This document shows positions 44,120 to 53,442 of a stretch of 64,000 bases of DNA, piece after piece. This DNA comes from Syntrophomonas sp. DTU019. GTDB taxonomy: Bacteria; Bacillota; Syntrophomonadia; Syntrophomonadales; Syntrophomonadaceae. The notes beneath the pieces were generated by a model. That model was given only the letters and a program-made list of their open reading frames with translations, had not been told where the DNA came from and ran no database searches. Each line of letters starts with the position of its first letter. Positions within the stretch are counted from its first letter, which is position 1. The position numbers were made by a program, and so were the translations under genes. Location of the stretch: NCBI GenBank assembly GCA_913757435.1, contig CAJYDM010000003.1, forward strand, positions 62,001 through 126,000, in the 5' to 3' direction.

Positions 44120-45109
44120 TTATTTAGGCACAAACTGTGTGCTCACAACTTTGTCATAGGGAGCGATTTTATTCAGCTCTCCCGCATCTTTGATGATCTC
44201 TTGCAAGAGGTAGAAATCCTTTTCCAGCAGCAAGGGGTCCTTCTTCCAGCTGTTCTGTTCTTTGTAATTCTTAATGGCACTGGCCAGGATTTCTTCGGAC
44301 TCATCCGGGAAGCTCGGCTTCACTGCTTTGGCTATCTCTTCGGGAGAATGAGTGTCGACCCACTGCTGTCCTTTAAATATCGCCCGGGTGAACTTCTGTA
44401 TCAGTTCAGGATTTTTTTCGAGAGTGCTCTTTTTGGCAAAATAAGCGGTATACGGCACTTCACCGCTCTCTTTGCCCAGCGAGGCCACGATATGGGCTTT
44501 ACCCTCTTTGGCCATGGTGGAAGCAGTCGGTTCAAATATGATAACATAATCGCCCTGGCCACCTAAAAAGGCCCCTGGCATAGCCGCAAACTGCATAGTG
44601 GTATCGATAAATACATCTTTGCCCACCGTCATACCATTCTTCTCCAGGACGTACTCCAGAATTATTGCCGGCATGCCGCCCTTACGCCCGCCGATCACGG
44701 TCTTGCCCTTCAAATCGGACCACTGGAAATCCGGTTCAGGCTGCCGGCCCATTAAAAAGGTGCCGTCTCCATTGGTCAACTGGGCGAATACTACTCCATA
44801 GTCTTCTTTGCCTTCATTGTAAACATACACACTGGCTTCAGGGCCTGCCAGACCGATGTCGGCCTGCCCGGTCAACACCGCGGTCATGACCTTATCCGCT
44901 CCCAGCCCGTTGGTGAGTTTGATATCCAGGCCTTCGTCTTTAAAGAAGCCCTGGCTTAAGGCCACATATTGCGGAGCGTAGAAAATCGAATGGGTCACCT
45001 CGCACAGTTCCACCTTAGTTAGCTCCGATTTGGTGGTGTTGTTGCACCCGGACACCATCAAGGCCATGCCCACCATCAGTACCAACAATACAGCAACTAA
45101 TTTTCTCAT
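44120..45109 (-). CDS. ABC transporter substrate-binding lipoprotein (NMT1/SsuA type)
   Basis: A 329-residue lipoprotein with signal peptide and lipobox (MVSGCNN, Cys near 22). The mature part is an NMT1/THI5-like or SsuA/TauA-like binding protein: HSIFYAPQYVALSQGFFKDEGLDIKL, GADKVMTAVLTGQADIGLAGPE and KTVIGGRKGGMPAIILEYVLEK. ATG 45109 shares one base with the permease stop (TAATG). The substrate could be a pyrimidine thiamin precursor, sulfonate or nitrate-like compound. The absence of a THI-box leader argues against a TPP-regulated thiamin system. Confidence 0.88.
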   Translation of the reverse strand: MRKLVAVLLVLMVGMALMVSGCNNTTKSELTKVELCEVTHSIFYAPQYVALSQGFFKDEGLDIKLTNGLGADKVMTAVLTGQADIGLAGPEASVYVYNEGKEDYGVVFAQLTNGDGTFLMGRQPEPDFQWSDLKGKTVIGGRKGGMPAIILEYVLEKNGMTVGKDVFIDTTMQFAAMPGAFLGGQGDYVIIFEPTASTMAKEGKAHIVASLGKESGEVPYTAYFAKKSTLEKNPELIQKFTRAIFKGQQWVDTHSPEEIAKAVKPSFPDESEEILASAIKNYKEQNSWKKDPLLLEKDFYLLQEIIKDAGELNKIAPYDKVVSTQFVPK

Positions 45110-45975
45110 TACCAATCCTTATCCTCTCTTTGCAACTGACCATTTTTCTTCAAAACAAAATTCTCAAACCAGACCACTCCCTGATACATGATCATGGCTG
45201 CGATCCCTAAAATAACGACACTGGTCATAACCAGATCCAGCTTGAATACCTGCCCGCCGTATACAATCAGATAACCCAGCCCGGCTTTGGAGACTAGGAA
45301 TTCACCTACGATGACCCCGACCCATGATAAACCCACATTGATCTTCAAGGCATTAATGATGCTGGGAAAGGAGGCGGGCAGGAGAACCTTGGTCAAGACC
45401 TGATATTTACTGCCTCCGAAGGTATGCACAAGTTTGATCTTCTCTTGGTCCACGCCCATGAAACCATTCAAAACCTCAAGTATGGTCACGATCAAGGAGA
45501 TGGCCAGGGTCATCACGATGATAGCTACCGGCCCGGCGCCGATCCAAACAATGAACACTGGTCCCAGGGCTATTTTGGGAAGGCTGTTTAAAACTACCAA
45601 ATACGGTTCTGAAACCTCGGAAAAAAACTTAGACCACCACAGAGCAATTGCGAACAGTACCCCGGCGACGGTGCCCAGCAAAAAACCTATAATAGTCTCC
45701 ACACAGGTCACCCCAATATGCATAAACAGCACCCCTTCATGGAACAGCACCCCAATGGTGCGGATGATCCGTGAGGGTTGGCTGGTAATAAAGGGGTCGA
45801 TTATGGCGGCCCGGGCCAGCATTTCCCACAGGACGATGCATATGACCAGAATTGCCATTTGGGTAGCCCGGACCATGAGTTTATGCCGTCTGCATTTATT
45901 CAGGTATTCAGCATGGGCAGCGGAAATGGCCGGCTCCGCCATGCTGCTAGAAGGAATAACAGCTGAATCAGACAT
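45109..45975 (-). CDS. ABC transporter permease (SsuC/TauC/ThiX type)
   Basis: A 288-residue permease with six helices, an N-terminal cytoplasmic segment and the EAA loop LVHTFGGSKYQVLTKVLLPASFPSIINALK. ATG 45975 has AAGGAG upstream. The gene overlaps the ATPase gene (stop at 45968) and the binding-protein gene, so the three form one operon. Confidence 0.9.
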   Translation of the reverse strand: MSDSAVIPSSSMAEPAISAAHAEYLNKCRRHKLMVRATQMAILVICIVLWEMLARAAIIDPFITSQPSRIIRTIGVLFHEGVLFMHIGVTCVETIIGFLLGTVAGVLFAIALWWSKFFSEVSEPYLVVLNSLPKIALGPVFIVWIGAGPVAIIVMTLAISLIVTILEVLNGFMGVDQEKIKLVHTFGGSKYQVLTKVLLPASFPSIINALKINVGLSWVGVIVGEFLVSKAGLGYLIVYGGQVFKLDLVMTSVVILGIAAMIMYQGVVWFENFVLKKNGQLQREDKDW

Positions 45976-46735
45976 GGATATCCAACTCCTTCCATATTTG
46001 CTGGAAGTAGTGCCGGAATTCGGGTGCTTCCCTGCAGCTTAAGGGAGTGCGCTTGGCGCAGCTAAGCTCTATGTTATGGATTTTTTTTAGGCGCCCCGGC
46101 CGGTGGCTTAAGACTACCACGCGGTCCGACATGCTGATGGCCTCACTGATGTCGTGGGTCACCAGGATGGCGGTCTTTTTCTCCTGGCGGATGATGAGAT
46201 ATATATCCTCATTGACTGCCAGGCGGGTTTGATAATCCAGGGCGGAGAAGGCCTCATCGAGCAAGAGTATCTGCGGGTCGGGCACCAGAGTGCGGATCAA
46301 AGCCGCTCTCTGCCGCATCCCCCCGGAAAGCTGCTCGGGATACTTATTGCGGAATTCGTAGAGGCCATAAGTCTTTAGGTAGTTCAAGGCTTTTTCTCTG
46401 GCCTCTGGGGTAAGCGTTTTTTGTATCTCCACCCCCAGCAGAACATTGTGCAAAATGGTTCTCCATTCAAAGAGATGGTCTTTCTGCAGCATATAGCCGG
46501 TTTTTCTGGAAGGTCCGATGTTGGGTTCACCATACAGCAAGACCTCGCCTGAGGTGGGCTTTAGAAGACCGGATATGATCGACAACAGCGTGGATTTCCC
46601 GCAGCCGCTGGGACCTACAATGCTTACAAACTCACCTTCGTGGACCACGAAGCTGATGTCATCCAGAGCATGGATTTCTCCATTGGGGGATTGATAGGTC
46701 ATATTGACATTGGAGACTTCTACTACTGGCTTCAA
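45968..46735 (-). CDS. ABC transporter ATP-binding protein (SsuB/TauB type)
   Basis: A 255-residue ATPase. Walker A is GPSGCGKSTLLS, the Q-loop is in YMLQKDHLFEWRT, the signature is LSGGMRQRAALIRTL, Walker B is ILLLDEAFSALDYQ, and the H-loop is VTHDISEA. TTG 46735 with AAAGGGGTG upstream is preferred over GTG 46753. It energises import through the overlapping permease gene product. Confidence 0.92.
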   Translation of the reverse strand: MKPVVEVSNVNMTYQSPNGEIHALDDISFVVHEGEFVSIVGPSGCGKSTLLSIISGLLKPTSGEVLLYGEPNIGPSRKTGYMLQKDHLFEWRTILHNVLLGVEIQKTLTPEAREKALNYLKTYGLYEFRNKYPEQLSGGMRQRAALIRTLVPDPQILLLDEAFSALDYQTRLAVNEDIYLIIRQEKKTAILVTHDISEAISMSDRVVVLSHRPGRLKKIHNIELSCAKRTPLSCREAPEFRHYFQQIWKELDIHV

Positions 46736-46894
46736 ATAATCACCCCTTTGCACCTATTCCTAATATGTTATTCGGAAAGGCGCCCAACCGTGAGTGAGGA
46801 AACCCAACATAGGGGGGACAAATCGGCAGAGGCCAACTGGAAAATTATGACTAGGAGTTTTTGGAGGGGCAATCAGGAGGATTTGCGCAAGAAA

Positions 46895-46932
46895 AAGGCT
46901 CAAGTTAGCACGATAGTTGAAACCTGAGCCTT
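46895..46932. terminator. bidirectional terminator
   Basis: AAGGCTCAAGTT (46895-46906) and AACCTGAGCCTT (46921-46932) pair with one mismatch and have T runs on both sides. It ends the leftward CBO0543-type gene and insulates the ABC operon. Confidence 0.8.
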
Positions 46933-47041
46933 CTTTTTAACCTGGATTATTGAGGATATACAGGATGCGCTGTAGCGGATTCAATGCTTTCGTGTCCCGG
47001 TACTTGATAGATGAACCATCGCTGGAGCGCCTGGCTTATGT

Positions 47042-47578
47042 CTATTCGTCGCTGTCATTTTTATCATTGTAGTTTTGATAAGGCTTGGCAGCGGCCGGAT
47101 TGATGCTAAACGAATGCCGATGTTCATATGAGCCTTCCAGAAATGCTTGAAAATAGTATAAGAACACCGCGTGAAGCGTTGTTATACCAGATACTAGCAA
47201 ATATGTACCCCTGATGTTTTCTCGAATCCCTAAAAAAGACAACAGAGGCAAGAGCAATAAGCCGAAAGCCAAGTTAAGAAGGGCATCTACAGTGATAAAT
47301 TTTACAAAATTCCCATAAGTAAATTTAAACAACCACATTGCTACTACGGGACCCGCACCCAAATGATAAGGGAACAGATTGGAAAATGGAAATATATTAT
47401 ACGTAAGTTTCCATAGATGCAGAGAAGCGCCGATATCAATGATAATGAAACTGGTGATTGAAGCGAATATGCCTACAGGCAGATATCGTCTTATTTCGTC
47501 TTTTTTCATAAGGAATAGTGAAAACCACGGAAGTATTACCAATGACCATAAAAATACGTCATTTAACACTTGAGTCAC
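47042..47578 (-). CDS. CBO0543-type membrane protein (second)
   Basis: A 178-residue membrane protein with five predicted helices. It has the ILPWFSLFLMKKDEIRRYLPVG motif near the N-terminus and the LWKLTYNIFPFSNLFPYH loop, parallel to WAYPYNLFPVGLRLYP of the protein at 25896. The tail after residue 160 is polar. It is a diverged member of the same family. Function unknown. Confidence 0.65.
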   Translation of the reverse strand: MTQVLNDVFLWSLVILPWFSLFLMKKDEIRRYLPVGIFASITSFIIIDIGASLHLWKLTYNIFPFSNLFPYHLGAGPVVAMWLFKFTYGNFVKFITVDALLNLAFGLLLLPLLSFLGIRENIRGTYLLVSGITTLHAVFLYYFQAFLEGSYEHRHSFSINPAAAKPYQNYNDKNDSDE

Positions 47579-47898
47579 CTCAACCCGAATTTTTTCTAGT
47601 TTGTACTGGAGTCCTTGTAGCTATGCAGTCATTAGGGAGTGTGTGTAGCAAATTATCATTGAACGGTTAAACTAGTGGCTATGCAGACATGGAGAAAACT
47701 AGCCTCCACGGGTCAGAGTACTATAACGGTAGGTCTGATAACCTTGGATAAATTATCTATTGATGCTAGGTTTGCTGCCATTGACCTGCATTTACGTAAT
47801 TGTCTAAAATCTACCAAAAAAGAGTAGAATTTCTATTTCAACCTTCATACCATAATAGTGAGCTAGAGCTCAAATAATATGTAGAAAGGGTGAATAGA
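47579..47898. other. intergenic region between divergent genes
   Basis: AT-rich, with no clear promoter boxes that I can defend. It contains a GCTAGAGCTC-type short palindrome near 47862-47872. No ORF is seen. Confidence 0.35.
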
Positions 47899-48471
47899 GT
47901 GTCATACAAGTATTGTGATGATTTTCCTCCCAAAAAGTCTTCGCAAAAAAGAAAGACTTCGAAAAAAGTAATTCAAGTAGAATGTGGGCACAATCCTCAG
48001 GACGCAATATTCGAAATCGATGATGGCGTTGTAAAGGAACATCAGACTTTTATATTAGACCGGCTGACCATCGATACTACCGACATTTTCAAACCGCTGG
48101 TCAAAATCGATTTTTCTAGCCTGATTGTGTTTGCAGGAGAAGATGAGCAAACATATGAGCCTGAGGTAGAGGTTGATTTGCTGTTTAAATTAGAGCGGGT
48201 TTGTAATGGTGTGAAGGAGACTGTTCAAAGCTGGAGATATCTAAAGGAGTTTGATGTAGAAGACGATAATGAACAGCTTTCACTAGAACTCGAGATAGAA
48301 ATCAGTGAGCCTTTTACAGTGACTTTCTGTGACAGAGGCATCTGTCCGGGGTGCTGTGAATACAGAATGGTAGTTGAGGGCAAGGACTTTGAAGGCGATT
48401 TTGAATTTTTGAGAGTAGTTAAACCTGTATTAACCGCCATTATCCAGGGGGAGTTTTTTGATGATTATTAA
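47899..48471 (+). CDS. DUF4489 domain protein (second)
   Basis: About 190 residues. A short basic N-terminus (PPKKSSQKRKTSKK) is followed by a DUF4489 domain with FKPLVKIDFSSLIVF, LLFKLERVCNG, and CPGCCEYRMVVEG near residue 155. It is acidic overall. GTG 47899 has AAAGGG eight bases upstream. It aligns with the 42454-43146 protein over the KxDFSSLI, C-G and CPxCC motifs but has a different N-terminus. Confidence 0.75.
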   Translation: MSYKYCDDFPPKKSSQKRKTSKKVIQVECGHNPQDAIFEIDDGVVKEHQTFILDRLTIDTTDIFKPLVKIDFSSLIVFAGEDEQTYEPEVEVDLLFKLERVCNGVKETVQSWRYLKEFDVEDDNEQLSLELEIEISEPFTVTFCDRGICPGCCEYRMVVEGKDFEGDFEFLRVVKPVLTAIIQGEFFDDY

Positions 48472-48974
48472 TCATCAAAACGGTTGTAGTGCTCCATAGA
48501 GCAGCCATGGGTGCAGACCTTGTTGACCATTTTAGCTGCTTAACCGAAAACTTAAATATCTCGTCAACAACATTATCCGAGAAAATATCATGTTCGGCAC
48601 CTGCATAAGTCAGGTGCCGTTACATACTCCCCGACCTGGGAACGGTCCAAATGCGGCAGCCCGGGACCCGGGCAACCTGATCAAAGCAGGTCGAAAGCAA
48701 GTTTTTTAGCATTGGCACATTTAAACGGGGCGTCTATCCTTTTCTTATGATATGACCATTATATCCAGCAAATCCGGTCAGGCAACGCCATCAGCTTTTG
48801 ATCGCTCAAGGTTGGTAAAAACAATTGGGGGCTCGGATACAGTCAGTTGTTAAGGAAAGAATGTCTTGGAAAACCTAGTAAAACGGGTGTAACAACCGGA
48901 CTGTAGCTTTGGCAAGAGGACAGTAAAATGTGATACAATGCAGTTTACAGCTGACTTTGACGGGAGGAATCATT
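48472..48974. other. intergenic region with hairpin and possible gene relic
   Basis: A perfect hairpin CGGCACCTG (48595-48603)/CAGGTGCCG (48611-48619) lies here. On the minus strand, bases about 48700-48625 translate in part to FDQVARVPGCR, resembling FDQIPGCR of the LRAT-like protein at 43386, then break up. This may be a decayed copy. AGGAG-type sequence just before 48975 serves the FAH gene. Confidence 0.3.
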
Positions 48975-49859
48975 TTGCGGTTGGTTACTTTTTACGCCCA
49001 GGGGAAAGAGCAGGTAGGATTCTTGATGGAGAACGGAGTTGTGCCGGTAAATCAGCTTATAGGCACCAAAGTTGCTTCGATGCTGGAAATGATTGAGAAA
49101 GTCACAGACTGCCAGTTGGATGCTGCGGAAAAGGCCTTAAAAGCTGGTGGCAATGAAACCGTGCCCATGCAGGAGGTAAAATTGCTAGCCCCAATCCCTT
49201 ATCCGCCGCGCAATGTTTTCTGCCTGGGCAAAAATTACGCTGATCATGCCAGGGAGATCAAAATGACTAAAATCTCCGATACCGGCATCCCGGAATGCCC
49301 TATTTATTTCACCAAGATAGCCAGCCCGGCCATAACCGACGGTGATGATATACGTTTTTCTCCACAGGCCACCACACAGGTTGATTATGAGGTGGAATTG
49401 GCGGTGGTGATAGGCCAGGCGGGGATTAACATCCGGCCCGAAGAAGCTGAAGAATACATATTCGGCTATACTGTAGCCAATGATGTCTCCGCCCGTGACC
49501 TGCAGGGTGCTCACAAACAATGGTTCAAGGGCAAGAGCCTGGATACCTTCTGCCCCATGGGGCCGGTCTTGGTGCACAAGAGAGCTCTGCCGCTGCCGTT
49601 AGAGCTGAATATACAATGCCGGATAAACGGAGAACTCAGACAGGATTCCAATACCAGAGAAATGATCTTTGATATTCCTGCCATCATCAGCGACCTCTCC
49701 AAGGGTCTGACCTTAAAGACAGGGGATATAATATTAACCGGCACTCCCAGCGGTGTGGGGATGGGATGCGACCCGCCCCGACTGCTTAATGACGGCGACA
49801 TAGTGGAATGCTATATTGAAAATATCGGTAAACTGGCCAACAGAGTTGTAAGGCAGTGA
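48975..49859 (+). CDS. fumarylacetoacetate hydrolase (FAH) family protein
   Basis: A 294-residue enzyme of the FAH/HpcE superfamily. It has the N-terminal MRLVTFYAQGKEQVGFL, FCLGKNYADHAREI near 85, the metal ligands EVELAVVIG (near 138-146) and the downstream DVSARDLQ segment. TGTPSGVGMG is near 257. TTG 48975 has GGGAGGA upstream, and the segment before it is unlike the family. Members cleave or decarboxylate beta-diketo/oxalo acids, for example acylpyruvates and oxaloacetate. The substrate is unknown. Confidence 0.88.
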   Translation: MRLVTFYAQGKEQVGFLMENGVVPVNQLIGTKVASMLEMIEKVTDCQLDAAEKALKAGGNETVPMQEVKLLAPIPYPPRNVFCLGKNYADHAREIKMTKISDTGIPECPIYFTKIASPAITDGDDIRFSPQATTQVDYEVELAVVIGQAGINIRPEEAEEYIFGYTVANDVSARDLQGAHKQWFKGKSLDTFCPMGPVLVHKRALPLPLELNIQCRINGELRQDSNTREMIFDIPAIISDLSKGLTLKTGDIILTGTPSGVGMGCDPPRLLNDGDIVECYIENIGKLANRVVRQ

Positions 49860-50013
49860 TAAGGTGCCTGCAGGAGTACCAGGGGCGGAGTAGCAAACCG
49901 TACCTTCATGATGAGTCGAGAAAAAACAAAAATCGCTGCCGCGATAGTATTGTTTACACTGAGGATGAGATATTGCCCATTAGGCATCATAATAGGAGAT
50001 CGGAGTTAAGATT

Positions 50014-50640
50014 ATGAAATGGTACAAATGGGGGAATGGCAGCATGGAATACGGTGATTACCGTGAATTAAGGGAATTTTTTGAAAGGCTGGATCGAGCT
50101 TATTTCATCGATAACGAATCGATTAAAGGGTATGCTCACATAGATACGGCACTTCCTATTGGTTACGAGCAGACCATCTCCCAGCCCAGCCTGGTTTTGG
50201 GAATGACTTACCTATTGGGACCGAAAAAAGAACACAAGGTCCTGGAAATCGGAACCGGATCCGGTTATCAGACCGCTCTATTGGCACAATTTGCGGGGGA
50301 GGTTTATACCGTGGAGAGGGTCAAGGAACTGGCAGAGAGCGCCGAACAAAAACTCACTGCTCTGGGATACAGCAACATCTATTTTAAACTGGGCGACGGT
50401 AGTGATGGATGGGCCGAACATGCCCCTTATGATTGTATCATGGTGACCGCCGCAGCGGAAAAGGTGCCACAAGAACTGGTCGAACAGCTCAAACCTGGGG
50501 GGAGGATGGTAATCCCGTTGGGAAGCAAAGGGTTGCAAGAACTGACCGTGATCACCAAAGACCAAACCGGTAATATTCACTGTGAAGAGATGGGCGAAGT
50601 AACCTTTGTAGAGATGAAGGGCAAATACGGGTGGAATTAA
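50014..50640 (+). CDS. pcm: protein-L-isoaspartate O-methyltransferase
   Basis: A 208-residue SAM-dependent repair methyltransferase. ISQPSLV near residue 58 binds the isoaspartyl peptide. Motif I is VLEIGTGSGYQTALLA near 78, and VYTVERVKELAE follows. The DGSDGWAEHAPYDCIMVTAAAEKVP segment holds the conserved late motifs. ATG 50014 has GGAG upstream. It is monocistronic in appearance. Confidence 0.9.
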   Translation: MKWYKWGNGSMEYGDYRELREFFERLDRAYFIDNESIKGYAHIDTALPIGYEQTISQPSLVLGMTYLLGPKKEHKVLEIGTGSGYQTALLAQFAGEVYTVERVKELAESAEQKLTALGYSNIYFKLGDGSDGWAEHAPYDCIMVTAAAEKVPQELVEQLKPGGRMVIPLGSKGLQELTVITKDQTGNIHCEEMGEVTFVEMKGKYGWN

Positions 50641-50863
50641 ACCAAAGCCATTGATCCACGCCAGAACCTCCTGCTGGTCAACATTCTTTTTTGGCTCACG
50701 AACCAATTCCTCAATTATTCAGCTATATTCTAAAAAGATTTATTTTTTAAGTAAATACCATCTATTTATGTTAAAATATATCCAATCTCTATAAAGTTTA
50801 CCCATACACTCATATTTAGTTTGCCAGGTGTAGTTTTAGCAGAGCGGAAGGGGAGGTTTTTGT

Positions 50864-51076
50864 ATGGACAGTGACCAGAAGCGATGTATCTGTAAAATGT
50901 GCCCATCTTACATAGCCTGCGGTGAACCGTTGGCCTTCTGTCTTCCCCAGTATGGCAGCAGTAAGTGCATCACCGTCAGGTCAGGGTGCGTCTGCCCGGG
51001 ATGTCCTATCTATGAGGAAAAGGGTTTTTCCAAGGACTATTATTGCATTCCCGGTAATGAGGAATCGATAGTATGA
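50864..51076 (+). CDS. DUF2769 small cysteine-rich protein
   Basis: A 70-residue protein with eight cysteines, including CKMCPSYIACG at the N-terminus and CVCPGCPIYEE near residue 44, fitting DUF2769. It probably binds a metal or Fe-S cluster. ATG 50864 has AGGGGAGG upstream. It ends 13 bp before the flavoprotein gene and is probably cotranscribed with it. Confidence 0.75.
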   Translation: MDSDQKRCICKMCPSYIACGEPLAFCLPQYGSSKCITVRSGCVCPGCPIYEEKGFSKDYYCIPGNEESIV

Positions 51077-51089
51077 GGGAGGGTTGAAC

Positions 51090-52727
51090 ATGAAGTTTGA
51101 TGAGGCTGCTGATATCCTGGTGGTTGGAAGCGGGGCGGCTGCTTTTGCGGCCGCGATCACTGCCAGTACATATGGGGCGGAAGTGATTATGCTGGAGAAG
51201 GGCCCTATCATTGGGGGAACCACTCTGCGCTCCGGCGGCGGATATTGGATTCCCAATAATCGTTTTCAGAAAGAACTGGGTATTATCGACCTTAAAGAGG
51301 ACGCTTTGCGCTATATGGCGCGCTATTCCTATCCTCACCTTTACAATCCCGAAGACTCCAGGTTGGGGCTGCCGGAAAACGAGTTTGCTCTAATCGAAAC
51401 CTACTATGACCGGGCTGCAGAAGCAATCGACTTTTTGGCTGACTGCGGAGCTCTGCAGAGCATTCAGGAAATCAACTGGACCGGTAAACCTCAGGTCGAT
51501 TATATGGATCATCTCCCCGAGAATAAAGGCGTGCGGGGACGGGTCTTGTTTGCCCGCACTGCCGACGGTAAACAGGGTTTCGGCGGAGAACTGGTCAGGC
51601 AGCTTAGGAGCAAGGCAAGAACTCAAGGGATTAAGATACTGACTAATCATCGGGTCAGTAAAATTCACAGAAATGCCCAAGAGGAAGTGGTTGGGCTGGA
51701 AGTGATCGGCCCTGATCAGCAAAACATCAACTTTCGGGCGCGAAGGGCGGTTATTTTCGCCAGCGGAGGCTATACCCACAATGCCGAACTGATGCTGCAT
51801 TTCCAGCCTGGTCCGATTTTCGGAGGGTGCGCCGCCCCCACCAACAGCGGAGATTTTATTCAGATGGCAGCTGCCATAGGCGCTAAACTGGGTAATATGG
51901 TCGGTGCTTTCCGAGCTGAAATTATTGTTGAAGAAGCCCTGTCAGATCCGGATGGTGTGCACAATGTGTTCTATATACCCGGGGACAGCGTGATCGAGGT
52001 CAACCGCTATGGCCGCAGAATTATGAATGAGAAGCGCAATTATAATGACCGCGCCATGACCCACTTTGTGTGGGACCCGCAGCGAGCGGAGTGGACCAAT
52101 ATGCTGGTTTTTATGATATTTGATCAGCGTACGGCAATACTGTGGCAGGGCTTCCCGCCTTATGTGGTAGAAGGATCAGCACCATCCTACATTATAAAAG
52201 GGGACAGCTGGGATGAACTAGTCTTAGGAATAACCCGGCATCTGAGTATGCTCGCTCCAAAAACCGGAGGATTCAGCCTGGACCCGGGTTTTAAGGATAA
52301 TCTCGAGAAAACCGTAGCACGTTTCAATGAATTCGCCAGAACGGGTCAGGATAAGGATTTCGGCCGCGGTAATTACAACTATGACCGGGAGTGGACCACC
52401 TTCCCCCCCACCATTCCCGGGGCAGAATGGCCTGCGGCGGGCAGTCCGAACTATACCATGTATCCGCTCAGTGAGCAGGGACCATACTATGCCATCATCC
52501 TCGGTGCAGGCACCTTGGATACCAATGGAGGTCCGGTGATTAACAAAAATGCCCAGGTTCTGAATGTATATGACCAGCCCATTGCGGGACTTTATGGTGC
52601 CGGCAATTGCGTGGCATCCCCGGTGGCCAGGGCCTATTGGGGAGGAGGCAGTACTCTGGGTCCGGCTATGACCTATGGATACCTGGCTGGTCTTCATGCC
52701 AGTTTAGAAGCCGATAAAGAGGTGTAG
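51090..52727 (+). CDS. FAD-dependent oxidoreductase (fumarate reductase/ketosteroid dehydrogenase-like flavoprotein)
   Basis: A 545-residue flavoprotein of the succinate dehydrogenase/fumarate reductase superfamily. The FAD-binding DILVVGSGAAAFAAAI is at the N-terminus, followed by IGGTTLRSGGGYWIP. The substrate/cap domain is in the middle, with VIFASGGYTHN near 230. The C-terminal LGAGTLDTNGGPVINKN and GLYGAGNCVASPVARAYWG complete the FAD domain. ATG 51090 has GGGAGGG upstream. It has no membrane anchor or heme motif, so it is soluble. The electron acceptor/donor may be the adjacent rubredoxin-like protein, which is inference. Confidence 0.85.
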   Translation: MKFDEAADILVVGSGAAAFAAAITASTYGAEVIMLEKGPIIGGTTLRSGGGYWIPNNRFQKELGIIDLKEDALRYMARYSYPHLYNPEDSRLGLPENEFALIETYYDRAAEAIDFLADCGALQSIQEINWTGKPQVDYMDHLPENKGVRGRVLFARTADGKQGFGGELVRQLRSKARTQGIKILTNHRVSKIHRNAQEEVVGLEVIGPDQQNINFRARRAVIFASGGYTHNAELMLHFQPGPIFGGCAAPTNSGDFIQMAAAIGAKLGNMVGAFRAEIIVEEALSDPDGVHNVFYIPGDSVIEVNRYGRRIMNEKRNYNDRAMTHFVWDPQRAEWTNMLVFMIFDQRTAILWQGFPPYVVEGSAPSYIIKGDSWDELVLGITRHLSMLAPKTGGFSLDPGFKDNLEKTVARFNEFARTGQDKDFGRGNYNYDREWTTFPPTIPGAEWPAAGSPNYTMYPLSEQGPYYAIILGAGTLDTNGGPVINKNAQVLNVYDQPIAGLYGAGNCVASPVARAYWGGGSTLGPAMTYGYLAGLHASLEADKEV

Positions 52728-52827
52728 AATAAAAACCGTCCAGTTTCCAAGTGTTAGCCAGGAATTCCGGTATGTGTGCGGTATATGTGATAAGCATTAC
52801 TCAACAGAATGAAGGGAGATGAAAAGT

Positions 52828-53157
52828 ATGTTGTGGAAATGTTCGGTTTGTGGTTTTGTTTACGAGGGCAATGAGGCGCCTGAAAAATGCCCCAAGTGCA
52901 TGTCACCTAAGGAGAAATTCGCTGCCCTGTCCGAGGAGGATGCCAAAAAGATTTATGCATCGGACCGCACCAATGATATTCATATGGAAATTATAAATCT
53001 GGCCATGAAAATAGCCCAATTGGCCAAAGAAGGCATTGAGATCAATCTTGACCCCCCGTGCGCAGCCTTGTTTGAACAGGCCCGCGATGAGGCCTGGATC
53101 ATCAAACAGAGAAGCAAAGCCGAGATAGCGGGCCATTTAGGCAAGGGGAAGTGGTAA
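52828..53157 (+). CDS. rubredoxin-like domain protein
   Basis: A 109-residue protein. The N-terminal 30 residues have the compact rubredoxin-like iron site CSVCGFVYEG...CPKC, as found at the C-terminus of rubrerythrins. The remaining ~75 residues are helical (INLAMKIAQLAKEGIEIN), unlike a standard rubredoxin. ATG 52828 has AAGGGAG nine bases upstream. It follows the flavoprotein by 100 bp and may pass electrons to or from it. Confidence 0.78.
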   Translation: MLWKCSVCGFVYEGNEAPEKCPKCMSPKEKFAALSEEDAKKIYASDRTNDIHMEIINLAMKIAQLAKEGIEINLDPPCAALFEQARDEAWIIKQRSKAEIAGHLGKGKW

Positions 53158-53442
53158 ACAGAATCTCAGGAAAGACGCCATGGACTGACTCCGGCATAAT
53201 AAATAAAACCGCCATTAAGGAAGAGTTCTGAGTACAGGACTCTTCCTCCAGTTTCTGGGGCGTGTAATGACAGGCCCGCCGGTAGTGGGTGCGTTGTCGC
53301 CCGCTCGAATGGGGTTGTTTAGCGTTGAAGTGGATTTTTTCAGAATGCTATTCATCAAGTGGTATAGGGAAATGATATAGCACGGCTCTTAAACAGGTCG
53401 GTATAATCAACCGTTTAAGAGCCGTATCTGCTTGTGAAGCAA
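53158..53442. other. intergenic region with two hairpins between convergent genes
   Basis: GGAAGAGT (53219-53226)/ACTCTTCC (53239-53246) probably ends the rubredoxin-like gene. ACGGCTCTTAAAC (53382-53394)/GTTTAAGAGCCGT (53413-53425) is a perfect 13-bp stem just after the stop of the leftward trpB-like gene. Neither has a long U run. Confidence 0.55.

Noticed and set aside
46754-46890. TPP riboswitch for a thiamin-precursor ABC transporter
   Set aside because: No THI-box sequences are found upstream of the ATPase gene on the minus strand.
50641-50706. Protein-like sequence on the minus strand (NVDQQEVLAWINGFGL)
   Set aside because: It has no ribosome site and runs as antisense into pcm; too short to separate from chance or a relic.
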